From Planctomicrobium piriforme (GTDB lineage: Bacteria; Planctomycetota; Planctomycetia; Planctomycetales; Planctomycetaceae), in assembly GCA_945860955.1 (NCBI GenBank), contig CAMATH010000013.1, positions 1 to 64,000 of the forward strand: a stretch of DNA of 64,000 bases, in the 5' to 3' direction. The translations under genes were made by a program, and so were the position numbers. Shown in pieces: positions 8,783-18,425 of the stretch. Within the stretch, counting starts at the first letter, position 1. The number at the start of each line of letters is the position of its first letter. The notes below the pieces were generated by a model, which searched no databases, was not told the origin of the DNA, and saw only the letters and a list, made by a program, of their open reading frames with translations.

Positions 8783-10477
8783 ATGAAGTGGTTTGGCCTT
8801 CGCACAGTTTCTGTAACCTCTGTGTCCCGTTTCCAGCGAGGAATCGTCTGTGCGGGAGTCGTAATTGCCAGTTTGGTGTTTTCGCCATTCGTCCACGCTC
8901 AAGGCGGTGCCAAAGGCCCGCTGGTGATTATCAACGCGGCCAGTTTTGAACGTTTGATGAGCCAGGCGGTGACCACGTTTGAGGCGGCGGGTCGGCCGGA
9001 ACTCGCAGAGACTCTGGGAGGGGGGCTCGCCCGAGTGAATGACTTGAAAGGGCTGACCCGCAATCAGTCGGTCGGCGTGATGATTTATCTGAACGGGCTG
9101 TCCCCCTCGGTGGTCGCGTATGTGCCCGTGAAAAACATTGGCGACCTGCTGAAAACCGTGGAACTCGCCCCGGTCACGACGAAGAAGATCTCGGAGACGC
9201 AGTACGAGATCATGGGGCAACGCCAGACAATCTACGTTCGGCTCCAGGGGGATTACGCGTTTGTCTCGAATGAGTCGGCGGCGCTGGATGGAGAGATTCC
9301 CGATCCGGTCCAGGTGACGCGGCGACTCTCGGCGCAGTACGACCTCTCGGCGGCGATCAATCTCAAGGGGCTCGATCCCAATACCCGTTCGCTGTTTTAC
9401 AACATCTTCAAAGCGCAGGCGGAAAATGGATTGCAACGTCGGGACAATGAACCCGAAGCGGCGTATGAACTGCGGCGGGCGGAAGGGGAACGGACTCTGG
9501 CCACTGTCGAGATTCTGCTCAATCAAGGGGACGAGATTCTAGTCGGGTGGACGGTCTCGCAGGCGGAAAAAGTCGCAGCCCTCGAGATTGTCACCACGGC
9601 AACCCCCGGCAGCGAATACGCCTCGTACTTCAACGAATTGAAAGGGGCCCGCAGCCGATTTTCCAATCTGCTGAATACGCAAAGTCCGTTGTCCGTCTCG
9701 ATGTCGTGGAAGCTCGACAAACCGTCACGCAAGTCGTTGCGGAAGATGCTGGCGGTCGCTCAGAAAGAGATGCTGGGGAATCTGGCGAAAGAAGACGACA
9801 CAGCCGCCGACCAAGATCACCCGATTCGGCAACTGGTCCAGGTTCTGGATGCGACGTTTGTCGAAGGTCACGCCGACCTGATCGCGCAGATGGTGGGAAC
9901 GCCCCCGGGACCGTACAGCCTGGTGGGGGGAATCAAGATGAACGATTCCGGAACTCTGACGAAGGCACTGGAAGACATTCTGGGTCGGCTGAAAGGGCGA
10001 CCGCAGTTTTCCGATGTCCGGCTGAATGCGTCGACGCACAAGGGAATCAACATCCACCGGTTGGAGCCGGCCCAGACGGGGAGTGGGGAAAATCGTGAGC
10101 GGATGTTTGGAGGGAAGCCAGCGATTTATCTGGCGGTCGATGACCAGGTGTTGTGGTTTGCGGTGGGTGCCGACAACGCACCGGTGGAGTTGAAACGGGC
10201 GATCGACCGGGCGGCGGAGCCGGCGAAGGACGGGACGACCATTCCCTTTCAGATGGTGATGAATTTCGCGAGTTGGACCGACATTTTTGATCCCGAGCAA
10301 CGGACCACGGGGTTCGCCGGCCTGGCGCGAAAATCGTTCAGTAAGGGGGGAGACTCGCTGCGGGTGGAAGTGCTGCCAGTCACCGACGGAGCCCGGTTCC
10401 GGATCCAGTTCGATGAGGCGTTCCTGCGACTGGCGGGTTCGGCGATCGCGCGACAGATGGATGGCGGCTCCAACTGA
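8783..10477 (+). CDS. Secreted planctomycete protein of unknown function
   Basis: A 564-residue protein with a long Sec signal peptide: Arg-containing n-region, hydrophobic GVVIASLVFSPFV, and a likely cleavage after VHA before QGGAKG (about residue 40). The mature part begins PLVIINAASFERLM and is a soluble alpha/beta protein with repeated segments (YVPVKNIGDLLKTVE, MKALEDILGRLKG) but no catalytic motif or metal site I recognise. It resembles the long, lineage-restricted exported proteins common in Planctomycetes. It is followed by the structured element with a terminator at 10593-10689, so it is probably monocistronic. Confidence 0.75.
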   Translation: MKWFGLRTVSVTSVSRFQRGIVCAGVVIASLVFSPFVHAQGGAKGPLVIINAASFERLMSQAVTTFEAAGRPELAETLGGGLARVNDLKGLTRNQSVGVMIYLNGLSPSVVAYVPVKNIGDLLKTVELAPVTTKKISETQYEIMGQRQTIYVRLQGDYAFVSNESAALDGEIPDPVQVTRRLSAQYDLSAAINLKGLDPNTRSLFYNIFKAQAENGLQRRDNEPEAAYELRRAEGERTLATVEILLNQGDEILVGWTVSQAEKVAALEIVTTATPGSEYASYFNELKGARSRFSNLLNTQSPLSVSMSWKLDKPSRKSLRKMLAVAQKEMLGNLAKEDDTAADQDHPIRQLVQVLDATFVEGHADLIAQMVGTPPGPYSLVGGIKMNDSGTLTKALEDILGRLKGRPQFSDVRLNASTHKGINIHRLEPAQTGSGENRERMFGGKPAIYLAVDDQVLWFAVGADNAPVELKRAIDRAAEPAKDGTTIPFQMVMNFASWTDIFDPEQRTTGFAGLARKSFSKGGDSLRVEVLPVTDGARFRIQFDEAFLRLAGSAIARQMDGGSN

Positions 10478-10592
10478 GGTTTCCTCGTCGGGACGAAAGC
10501 CGCTGTTCAGCAACCCCGCCGAATGCAACTGTTGCAACCAGCGATTGTCGCGGACATCCGACTTTCGTCTCGGCACCGACTTCAGTGCAACC

Positions 10593-10689
10593 GTCGATGG
10601 TTCGACAGCCTCGCATTGGTCGCGGGAGCATCCCGACCACTTCGGGTGACCGGGCTTTTGTTTTGGTTATGGCCCCACGATGCGTGGCC
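10593..10689 (+). ncRNA. Structured element copy 1, ending in intrinsic-terminator-like hairpin and T tract
   Basis: In order: a hairpin with GTCGA/TCGAC arms (10593-10606), a conserved single-stranded segment ACAGC-TCGCATT-GTCGC (10605-10623), a stem CCCG+ACC (10632-10638) pairing with GGT+CGGG (10645-10654) with a GAC bulge and 6-nt loop, a T-rich tract (CTTTTGTTTT, 10655-10664), then a GGCC-CACG/CGTGGCC hairpin (10671-10689). The same organisation is present at 29693-29807 with a compensatory change. It may be the 3' end of the transcript from the gene at 8783 or an independent RNA. The rest of the 10478-10791 gap shows nothing else. Confidence 0.5.
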
Positions 10690-10791
10690 GTGCTGGGTAA
10701 TCCATCGTCGTCGCACGATTGGACTCACGGGGACTCATGATCCAGACGGGCTGAATTTGCCCCAAACCCCCTCCGTCGCTACGATTGACGC

Positions 10792-11724
10792 ATGTCAACT
10801 CTCACGCTGCCACCGCTCCCCGGTTTGGTTCCCTGCGCCCGTCAATTGGTTGTGCCGATTGTTGAGCAGACACGACTCGCCCGCGACACCTATCGCTTGC
10901 GGCTCGCGTCCCCCGAGCTGGCGAATGCGGTGGTGCCGGGACAGTTTTTTATGGTCCGTCCGCCGGGGCAGACAGATCCGCTGCTCGGACGGCCGTTCGC
11001 GCTGTACGACGTCTGGCTCGACGCGTCGGGTGAGCCGGGCGGAATTGACCTGGTTTACCTGGTGGTCGGCAAAATGACCGGTGTCATGCGCACCTGGCAG
11101 GCCGGGGAATCGGTCGAAATCTGGGGACCGTTGGGGAACGGATTTCCGTTGCTGACGTGCGACAAACTGCTGATCGTGGCAGGCGGGATCGGAAACACCC
11201 CGTTCCCGGCGGTCCTCCGCGAGGCACTGGGATTGCATCGCTACGGAACGGAGGCCGGTCTGGACCACGGTCCCCGCCATGTGGCCCGCCCACTCGCCCC
11301 GGCGGACATCACGCTGTGCTATGGGGTCCGAAGTGCCGAATTCCTGGCGGGGGTCGACCATTTCGAATCGCTGGGAATCGATCTGAAACTGGCGACCGAC
11401 GACGGCTCCCGCGGCCACAAAGGGTTTGTGACGCAACCGGCGGAAGAATGGCTGAAGACGCACACGGCCACCCCGGCCGCGGGGCGGACCGGGCCGAAAC
11501 TGGCGGTTTATTGCTGCGGACCGGAACCGATGATGCACGCGGTCGCCCGATTGGCGGCGAAGTACCAGGCCCCCTGCTGGCTGTCGCTGGAATCCCCCAT
11601 GGCGTGCGGATTTGGGGCCTGTTTCAGTTGTGTCACCAAGGTGAAGCAGCCGGACGGTGACTGGGATTATCGACGGACCTGCGTGGAGGGTCCGATTTTC
11701 CCGGCCGAGGTGCTGGATTTGTGA
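10792..11724 (+). CDS. pyrK: Dihydroorotate dehydrogenase electron-transfer subunit-like protein
   Basis: A 310-residue ferredoxin-reductase-type flavoprotein. An FAD-binding barrel (about 15-105) contains the typical VPGQFFMVRP and LLGRPFALYDV segments; the NAD-binding domain begins LLIVAGGIGNTPFPAV; the C-terminus carries the [2Fe-2S] ligands C-GFGA-C-FS-C with a further Cys in RRTCVEGPIF. In the family this subunit passes electrons from dihydroorotate/FMN in PyrD through FAD and the cluster to NAD+. No pyrD is adjacent, so a related Fe-S flavoprotein role cannot be excluded, but the cysteine spacing is that of PyrK. Start ATG 10792 follows the structured element by about 100 bp. Confidence 0.85.
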   Translation: MSTLTLPPLPGLVPCARQLVVPIVEQTRLARDTYRLRLASPELANAVVPGQFFMVRPPGQTDPLLGRPFALYDVWLDASGEPGGIDLVYLVVGKMTGVMRTWQAGESVEIWGPLGNGFPLLTCDKLLIVAGGIGNTPFPAVLREALGLHRYGTEAGLDHGPRHVARPLAPADITLCYGVRSAEFLAGVDHFESLGIDLKLATDDGSRGHKGFVTQPAEEWLKTHTATPAAGRTGPKLAVYCCGPEPMMHAVARLAAKYQAPCWLSLESPMACGFGACFSCVTKVKQPDGDWDYRRTCVEGPIFPAEVLDL

Positions 11725-11858
11725 ACTGACTGACAGACAAATCCCTGGTGGAATCGACTCTAGAACTGTGTCCTGAAAAACCAGGACAACGTGACCAGCG
11801 CGGCCGCTTACCTGCGACTGGCTGGTGTGTTGAACCTTCGATCGCGGAGTCGTGCGTG

Positions 11859-13475
11859 ATGCGAATCTTGTCCCTTGGTAGGCTGACGCTGTGCCTGTTC
11901 GCGGTCGGGGCGGGACTGTCGACCGCGGGGGTGTTCGCGGAAGAGCGGGACGCCAACGACCCGGTCGCGGCGCTGGCGAAGTTGATCGACCAGCGCATTG
12001 ATGAACGGATCGCGGCGGAAAAGGGGGTCGCGGCACGACCGGCCGACGACGGCGAATTTCTGCGCCGGGTCTATCTCGATATCGCGGGAAAAACCCCGAC
12101 GGTCGCCGACCTGCGCGACTTTCTGGCCGACGAATCCCCCGACAAACGACACAAGGTCGTGGAAGAGTTGCTGGATGGTCCGTCGTACATCACCAATTTC
12201 GCCCATTTCTGGCGGTCGGTGATGATACCTGAGGCGGACTCGAATCCCGAAGTTCGGTTTTTGCTCCCCGCGTTCGAGGCGTGGTTGCGTCAACGGATCA
12301 AGGACAATGTCCCGTACGACAAACTCGTGCGGGAGATTTTGGAAATGACAGTCGATCCCCGGCAGGCGGCGAACCCTTTTCAGCCGCAGTCGGGGGTCAA
12401 TGCCCTGAGCTTCTATCAAGCGAAACAACTGAAGCCCGAAAATCTGGCGGCATCCACCGCGCGGATGTTTTTGGGGATTCGGATCGAATGTGCGCAGTGC
12501 CACGACCATCCGTTCGACGAATGGAAGCAGGAGCAGTTCTGGGGCTACGCCGCCTTTTTCGCCGGCCTCAATCGAGAGCAGGGGGGCGTGCAGGGGCTGG
12601 TCAATTCGATCCTCGAGACGCTCGGGCCAACTCAGTTGGAGATTCCCGGCAAAAACAAAAAGGTCACGCCGACCTATTTTGACGGAACGGCGGCTCAGTT
12701 GGGGTTCCGCGACAGTCCCCGGCGGATTCTGGCCGACTGGATGGTCGGGCAGGAAAACCCGTACTTCACTCGAACGCTGGCGAATCGGTTGTGGGGCCAC
12801 TTTTTTGGCCTGGGAATCGTGCATCCGATCGACGACTTCACGCTGGAGAACCCCCCGAGTCATCCGGAGCTACTCGATGACTTGGCGAAAGGTTTTGCCG
12901 CCCAAGGACATGATGTCAAATTCCTGATCCGCGCGATCACGTCGACCCGGGTGTATCAGCGAAGCAGCCGCCAGACCGATCCGACACAGGAGAATGGCCG
13001 ACTGTTCGCCAAAATGGCGCTCAAGGGGCTGACGCCGGAACAGATCTTCGACAGTATCGCCCAGGCGACCGGCTTTTTTGAGCAGTTTGCGAATCGCAAT
13101 CCGATGATGATGGATGGCAACAGTCCCCGGGCGGAGTTCCTGCAGACGTTTGAGAACAGTCGCGATTCCGTCACCGAGACGCAGACGACAATTCTTCAGG
13201 CGCTGTCGATGATGAACGGCAAATTTGTGGAAGACGCGACCAGCCTCGACAACAGCGCCACGCTGTCGGCGGTCATCGAGTTTCCGCTGATGACAAACGC
13301 CGACCGGATCGAAACACTCTACCTGGCCGCCTTGGGACGCCCGCCGAGCGCCGACGAGTTGCGGCGAATGGAAGACTACGTGAAGACGGGCGGTCCGACC
13401 GGTGATTGGAAGCGGGCTCTGGGTGACATTTTTTGGGCACTACTGAACAGTAGTGAGTTCCTGTTCAATCGCTGA
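11859..13475 (+). CDS. DUF1549/DUF1553 secreted protein (no PSCyt1 domain)
   Basis: A 538-residue exported protein when started at ATG 11859, which places a clean signal peptide (MRILSLGRLTLCLFAVGAG, cleavage after VFA) at the N-terminus; the upstream in-frame extension to 11748 is not signal-like. DUF1549 starts with LIDQRIDERIAAE and includes FLRRVYLDIAGKTP and a CAQCH haem-c-like motif followed by DHPFDEWKQ. DUF1553 covers roughly the second half (SPRRILADWM, TRTLANRLWGHFFG, NPPSHPELLDDLA, LNSSEFLFNR). These planctomycete proteins occur with DUF1501 partners, as here at 13566, and are proposed to act outside the cytoplasmic membrane; a biochemical role is not established. Confidence 0.88.
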   Translation: MRILSLGRLTLCLFAVGAGLSTAGVFAEERDANDPVAALAKLIDQRIDERIAAEKGVAARPADDGEFLRRVYLDIAGKTPTVADLRDFLADESPDKRHKVVEELLDGPSYITNFAHFWRSVMIPEADSNPEVRFLLPAFEAWLRQRIKDNVPYDKLVREILEMTVDPRQAANPFQPQSGVNALSFYQAKQLKPENLAASTARMFLGIRIECAQCHDHPFDEWKQEQFWGYAAFFAGLNREQGGVQGLVNSILETLGPTQLEIPGKNKKVTPTYFDGTAAQLGFRDSPRRILADWMVGQENPYFTRTLANRLWGHFFGLGIVHPIDDFTLENPPSHPELLDDLAKGFAAQGHDVKFLIRAITSTRVYQRSSRQTDPTQENGRLFAKMALKGLTPEQIFDSIAQATGFFEQFANRNPMMMDGNSPRAEFLQTFENSRDSVTETQTTILQALSMMNGKFVEDATSLDNSATLSAVIEFPLMTNADRIETLYLAALGRPPSADELRRMEDYVKTGGPTGDWKRALGDIFWALLNSSEFLFNR

Positions 13476-13565
13476 CACCCGTCCTGCGATTCTAGTTTGA
13501 GTTCGCAAACTGCCTGCGATTTTCCCCTGTGGATTTTGGATTCTCTTCCCGCAACCTGCTCCGCC

Positions 13566-14921
13566 ATGTCCAACTCAACCTCCGCTCACTTCCCGAATCT
13601 CTCCCGCCGCGACTGGTTGCGATTGACCGCGTGTGGAACGCTGGGAATTTCCCAGTCGGGATGGCTCGCGGCTTTGGCGGACGAGACGGCAAAATCGCCG
13701 GATCGCAAGCGGTCGTGCATTCTGTTGTGGATGACTGGCGGTCCCAGCCAGACCGACACGTTCGACCTGAAACCAGGCCATGCGAACGGCGGCGAAGTGA
13801 AACCGATCGACACGTCGGTCCCCGGCATTCAAATCAGTGAGCATTTGCCACTCCTGGCGCAGCAGATGAAACATTGCGCGATCGTCCGCTCGATGTCGAC
13901 CAAGGAAGGGGACCATGCCCGGGCGACGTATCTCATGCGAACCGGGTATCTGCCTCAGGGGCCGGTGCAGTTTCCAACGATTGGGTCTGTCTGGAGCAAG
14001 GAACTCGGAAAGGCCGAGTCGGAATTGCCGAACTTTGTCAGCGTCGCCCCGTTCCGGTTCCTGTCTCCGGGGGCTTTTGGCCCCGGGTTCCTGGGACCGC
14101 GTCACGCGCCACTCGTTGTGGGGGATGGACAACCCGGGGGGAACACCGACTATGAGAAATCCTTGCAGGTGAAGAATCTCGCGGTGGGGAAAGATGTCGC
14201 CGCCAGCGAGACCGACGCCCGGCTCGATCTGCTGAGTGGACTGGAGACCGACTTTCTCAAACGCAATCCCGGTGTGACGGCGAGCAGTCACCGGGCGGCC
14301 TATCTGGCGGCCGTTCGGATGATGCGATCGGAAGCGGTCAAGGCGTTTGAGCTGACGGACGAGACGGATGCGCTCCGTGACGCGTATGGTCGAAATCAGT
14401 TTGGTCAGGGATGTCTCCTGGCGCGGCGACTGGTGGAACGGGGCGTCCCGTTTGTCGAGGTGTCGTTGAACGGTGTCCCCGGCGGGGCGGGAGGGTTGGG
14501 TTGGGACACGCATCAGGGGAATTTTGAGGGGGTTAAGAGCCTGTGCGGTGTGCTCGACCCGGCGTGGTCGACATTGCTGAAGGATTTGAAAGAACGCGGC
14601 TTGCTCGACTCGACGCTCGTCATCTGGATGGGAGAATTCGGGCGGACGCCGAATATCAACGCCATGAAAGGGCGCGACCATTTTCCCAACGCGTGGTCGA
14701 CCGTGTTGTGTGGTGGCGGCATTCGGGGAGGTCAGGTCGTCGGCAAGACCAGCGATGACGGGATGAAAGTCGACGACCGCCCCGTCGCGACCAGTGACCT
14801 GTTGGCGACCGCATGTCTGGCGCTGGGAATTGATCCGATGAAACAAAACATGTCCAATGTGGGCCGCCCGGTCCGGGTCGCGGACCCCGAAGCGTCGCCA
14901 ATTCACAACGTTTTGGCTTAG
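13566..14921 (+). CDS. DUF1501 protein with Tat-type signal
   Basis: A 451-residue protein from ATG 13566 (MSNSTSAHFPN). The N-terminus has a twin-arginine motif SRRDWLRL followed by a short hydrophobic stretch, consistent with export of a folded protein. The DUF1501 core is recognisable: CILLWMTGGPSQTDTFDLKP, GVPFVEVSLNG, LGWDTHQGNFEG, TLVIWMGEFGRTPN and GRDHFPNAWSTVL, a fold distantly related to alkaline phosphatase/sulfatase. It lies 90 bp after the DUF1549/1553 gene and probably shares its transcript. The partner function is unknown. Confidence 0.9.
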   Translation: MSNSTSAHFPNLSRRDWLRLTACGTLGISQSGWLAALADETAKSPDRKRSCILLWMTGGPSQTDTFDLKPGHANGGEVKPIDTSVPGIQISEHLPLLAQQMKHCAIVRSMSTKEGDHARATYLMRTGYLPQGPVQFPTIGSVWSKELGKAESELPNFVSVAPFRFLSPGAFGPGFLGPRHAPLVVGDGQPGGNTDYEKSLQVKNLAVGKDVAASETDARLDLLSGLETDFLKRNPGVTASSHRAAYLAAVRMMRSEAVKAFELTDETDALRDAYGRNQFGQGCLLARRLVERGVPFVEVSLNGVPGGAGGLGWDTHQGNFEGVKSLCGVLDPAWSTLLKDLKERGLLDSTLVIWMGEFGRTPNINAMKGRDHFPNAWSTVLCGGGIRGGQVVGKTSDDGMKVDDRPVATSDLLATACLALGIDPMKQNMSNVGRPVRVADPEASPIHNVLA

Positions 14922-14978
14922 CGAACGCGACACGGGCTCTCGACTCCTTCCCAACGCCCATCTCGCTTTCAGTAATTC

Positions 14979-15950
14979 ATGCCGACCACCCCATTCATTC
15001 CACGCCAAGCCCGGGCGGCGGCCGTTTTGTCGCTGATTGGCAATACTCCGTGCGTCCCCCTGCGATTTGAACGCGAGGGAGTGACGATTCACGCCAAGTG
15101 CGAATTCACCAATCCCAGCGGTAGCATCAAAGATCGGCTCGCGAAAACGGTTTTGGTCGACGCCGAGCAACGGGGGCTGATCGGTCCCGATTCGATTATT
15201 CTTGAATGCACGTCGGGCAACACGGGGATCGCGCTGTCGATGCTGGGCGGGGCGATGGGGTATCGAGTCTGCATCCTCATGTCGGCGGGGGCCAGTCACG
15301 AACGTCGGCAATTGATTGAACAGTTGGGAGCTGAGCTGATCCTGTTTGAAAGCGCAGGGCGGTACCAGACCGGAATCGACATGTCGCGCGAGATGGCGGC
15401 CCGCGATCCACGTTACTTCCTACCCCGCCAGTTCGAAAATGAACTCAACGTCCACGATCATGAACAGGGGACGGGGCTGGAACTGATTCAACAGGTCGGC
15501 AAACCGATCGACGCGTTCGTCACCGGTTTCGGAACGGGGGGAACACTGGCCGGCGTCGGCAAGGCGGTGAAAGGGCGGTATCCCTCGGCGCGCATTCTGG
15601 CGATGGAACCCGCAGAAGCGGCGCTACTCGCGGGGGAATGTCCCTGCTGCCATTCGATCGAAGGGGTCGCGGACGGGTTTGTGCCCGCGCTGTTGCGCAA
15701 CGCCCCCCTCGACGGAAACGTCAAAGTCTCGAGCGCCGACGCGCTCGCGATGACGCTGCGGCTGCATCGTGAATTCGGTTTGCTGGTGGGGACGTCTTCG
15801 GGGGCCAACGTAGTGGCCGCCCTGACCACCGCCCGCGAGATGGGGCCACGGGCCACCGTCGCGACGCTACTGTGCGACCGGGCCGAGCGGTACTTCAGCA
15901 CGGCGTTGTTTCAGCATCGCGAACGGCGTGAAGCCACCGCGATTGGCTGA
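14979..15950 (+). CDS. Cysteine synthase-family PLP-dependent enzyme
   Basis: A 323-residue fold-type II PLP enzyme. The PLP lysine is in NPSGSIKDR (about residue 50), the substrate loop is CTSGNTGIA, the phosphate-binding loop GFGTGGTLAG, and the C-terminal GTSSGAN motif is present. This is the O-acetylserine sulfhydrylase/cystathionine beta-synthase family. The unusual CPCCH (residues about 218-222, in AGECPCCHSIEG) is not part of the standard CysK active site. Exact substrate is not certain: CysK, CysM or a related beta-replacing enzyme. The gene sits 57 bp after DUF1501 in the same direction. Confidence 0.85.
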   Translation: MPTTPFIPRQARAAAVLSLIGNTPCVPLRFEREGVTIHAKCEFTNPSGSIKDRLAKTVLVDAEQRGLIGPDSIILECTSGNTGIALSMLGGAMGYRVCILMSAGASHERRQLIEQLGAELILFESAGRYQTGIDMSREMAARDPRYFLPRQFENELNVHDHEQGTGLELIQQVGKPIDAFVTGFGTGGTLAGVGKAVKGRYPSARILAMEPAEAALLAGECPCCHSIEGVADGFVPALLRNAPLDGNVKVSSADALAMTLRLHREFGLLVGTSSGANVVAALTTAREMGPRATVATLLCDRAERYFSTALFQHRERREATAIG

Positions 15951-16370
15951 AAGCGAGGAACACCGCCCGACAGGACTAGGCTGGGGCTGTAATGCGCCCG
16001 CGAAGAGACGGAGTTACTGCTGGTTTTGCAGTCACATCGGCGCAGCCTGGACGATTGGGAGTCTGACGGCGACTGGCGAATCGCTCAGTAACTCGACAGA
16101 TCACCACTTTTGACGTCAATCCGGGCAGAGTCGGTGGTCCACACGATATGCGCGACTTGTGAGAATGGGCAATATAGGTTCCTCTGCGGTGCTGTTCCGT
16201 CCGTATCGGTTGCGCCTCAGTTTCGGAGGGCGTCGGGTCGAATCAAGTAGTGATCCGGCGGAGAGGTTGTCCGGAGGCTCATCGATTCGACAGGAATTGC
16301 CCGCATGGCTCCGCGAACTGCACTCGTACCAGCCCCCGCACTGAACGGGCTGATCCGCGCGGTGGAACGA
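15951..16370. other. Intergenic region, no feature recognised
   Basis: About 420 bp between the cysteine-synthase-like gene and the TolC-like gene. I see no coding frame with family resemblance and no convincing RNA structure. The upstream part of the TolC frame (16305-16370) may be coding if the earlier ATG is used. Confidence 0.4.
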
Positions 16371-18326
16371 ATGCGCCCGCATCGCCCGCGCCTTTCGCGA
16401 CTTGAACGGCTCTTGAGTCTGCTCAGACACTGGTCTCGAATTGTGGTCTGTCCCACACTGCTCGGTCTGGTCGGTTGTCTTTCAGCGGGACGCGAGTCGG
16501 CAAAGGTCACTCCAGACCCCAGCGAGGGAACGGTCGTTTCCACAGGGCTACTGAACCTCGAACCCGAAGAACTCGACCAGCCGCACATTTGCGCCGACAG
16601 CGGCCGTCGTCCTCACACGATCGCCGAACAGGATCTTCGACCTGAGAATTTTCACGACATTTCCCTCGACGAGACCATTCAATTGGCGCTCGCCAATTCC
16701 ACCGTGCTGCGGGACTTGGGGGGGTTGGTGTTGAATGGTCCCGACCGCGTGACGACCAAGTTCGAGCCGTCGATTGTGGAATCGGACCCGCGGTTCGGTG
16801 TCCAGGCGGCTCTCTCGGAATTTGACGCCAAGTGGAACACCACGGGGGGATTCGAAAAGAACGACCGGGCGATCAACAACAACTTCCTGGGAGGTGGAAC
16901 CCGCCTGTTCCAGCAGGATCTGCACACCTGGCAGACCCAACTTCAAAAGACGGCGGCAACCGGAACCCAGCTCACCGTCCGCAACTTCACCGACTACAAC
17001 GCCAACAACGCCCCCGGAAACTTTTTCGCGTCGGCGTGGCAGTCGAATATCGAAATGGAATTTCGCCAGCCGCTGTTGCAGCGGGCGGGTGTGGAGTTCA
17101 ACCGCATCGCCGGCCCGGTCTCGACGCCCGGATTCATTAACGGCGTGATGGTCGCCCGGGCCAATGCCCGCATCAGCCAGGCCGACTTCGAAATTGGTGT
17201 TCGCGACTATCTGTCGAACGTTTCCAACGCCTACTGGGACCTGTACTTCGCCTACCGCGATCTCGACGCGCGCATCAAAGCGCGGGACAAGAGTCTGGCG
17301 GTGTGGCAGGCGGTGGAAGAGGCGGCCAACCGGGGGATCACGGCCGACGACCGTCGGGCGCTCGCCGAGGAGCAGTACTTCCGCTTTCAGGAAGAAGTCG
17401 AAAATGCCCTGTCGGGCAAACAGAACGACAGCACTCGGACCTTCAATGGCTCTTCGGGGGGAACGTTTCGGGGTTCGGGAGGTTTGCAGGTGGCCGAGCG
17501 GCGGCTGCGCCTGCTGATTGGGCTGCCAATCACCGAGGGGCAACTGCTCCGTCCCAGTGACGAGCCGGCGCAGGCGGAACTCGTTCTCGATTACGACGCG
17601 TCGATTTCGCTGGCGATGGCGGGACGCCCCGAGTTGAAACGGCAGCGGCTGCGGATGGAACGTCGGCAGTTGGAGTTGACCGCGTCAAAAAGCTTCCTCA
17701 AACCGACATTCGACGCGATGGGGCGTTATCGTTGGCGCGGCTTTGGAAAAGACCTCGCGGGAGATTCGGGGAATTTCGGACAATTCAACAGCGCGTGGGA
17801 CAACCTTGGGACCGGGAACTTTCAGGAGTGGCAATTGGGTTTCGAACTCGATGTCCCACTCGGATTCCGCCGGGCGCACGCCGCCGTCCATCAGGCCGAA
17901 CTGCTTCTGGCCCGGGAGAAGTCTGTGCTGTACGAACAAGAGCGGCAGATCGTGCACGACCTGAGTGGTTCCCTCGCCGAATCGGAACGGGCGTGGACGG
18001 TGTGTCAGACGACGCTGAACCGCTACCGGTCGGCGAAGAAACTGGTGGAGTCGCTGGAGTCGCGGAAACTCAACGATCGGCAGACGATCGAACAGCTCGA
18101 TCGCCGACTCGACGCGCAGCGGCGACTGTCGGATGCCGAGAGCCGGTATTTCCTGGCGCGCACCGAGTACGAAGTGGCGATCAAGAACGTCTATTTCGAG
18201 CAGGGAGCGCTGTTGCAGTATCACCAGGTGGCGACTGTCGACGGGGTGGGCAGCGGCAAGGATACCAGCGCCAAAAACAACACCACTTCCAACGAAGTCG
18301 CCGTGATTCCGACAGCGAAAAAATAG
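16371..18326 (+). CDS. TolC-family outer-membrane efflux lipoprotein
   Basis: About 651 residues from ATG 16371, preceded by GGTGGA; an alternative ATG at 16305 adds 22 residues with no better ribosome site. A lipobox LGLVGC ends the signal sequence, so a lipid-anchored protein is predicted. The body shows outer-membrane efflux protein repeats: ISLDETIQLALANSTVL, a long alternating helical domain (AELLLAREKSVLYEQERQIVHDL) and QRRLSDAESRYFLARTEYEVAIKNV near the C-terminus. The function would be the outer-membrane channel of a tripartite exporter; no adaptor or inner-membrane pump gene is adjacent. A 130-residue insert between the early motif and the first helical repeat is longer than in classical TolC. 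Confidence 0.85.
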   Translation: MRPHRPRLSRLERLLSLLRHWSRIVVCPTLLGLVGCLSAGRESAKVTPDPSEGTVVSTGLLNLEPEELDQPHICADSGRRPHTIAEQDLRPENFHDISLDETIQLALANSTVLRDLGGLVLNGPDRVTTKFEPSIVESDPRFGVQAALSEFDAKWNTTGGFEKNDRAINNNFLGGGTRLFQQDLHTWQTQLQKTAATGTQLTVRNFTDYNANNAPGNFFASAWQSNIEMEFRQPLLQRAGVEFNRIAGPVSTPGFINGVMVARANARISQADFEIGVRDYLSNVSNAYWDLYFAYRDLDARIKARDKSLAVWQAVEEAANRGITADDRRALAEEQYFRFQEEVENALSGKQNDSTRTFNGSSGGTFRGSGGLQVAERRLRLLIGLPITEGQLLRPSDEPAQAELVLDYDASISLAMAGRPELKRQRLRMERRQLELTASKSFLKPTFDAMGRYRWRGFGKDLAGDSGNFGQFNSAWDNLGTGNFQEWQLGFELDVPLGFRRAHAAVHQAELLLAREKSVLYEQERQIVHDLSGSLAESERAWTVCQTTLNRYRSAKKLVESLESRKLNDRQTIEQLDRRLDAQRRLSDAESRYFLARTEYEVAIKNVYFEQGALLQYHQVATVDGVGSGKDTSAKNNTTSNEVAVIPTAKK

Positions 18327-18425
18327 CCTGGTGGAAATTGCGGCTGAAGTACCTGGATACAGTAAATTCCGTGATCAGTGATCCACTTCCCGCGACGTTG
18401 TTCTTTTAACGACCCAGACTGGTCA

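Noticed and set aside
8366-9526. N-terminal extension of the minus-strand SDR frame
   Set aside because: It overlaps the secreted protein gene on the plus strand, and the Rossmann fold begins right after ATG 8365.
10523-11077. 184-codon plus-strand frame overlapping the structured element and pyrK
   Set aside because: Composition-driven; it runs through the hairpins and is out of frame with PyrK, which has clear motifs.
13575-15311. 578-codon minus-strand frame antisense to the DUF1501 and cysteine-synthase-like genes
   Set aside because: Antisense shadow; both plus-strand genes have clear domain motifs.
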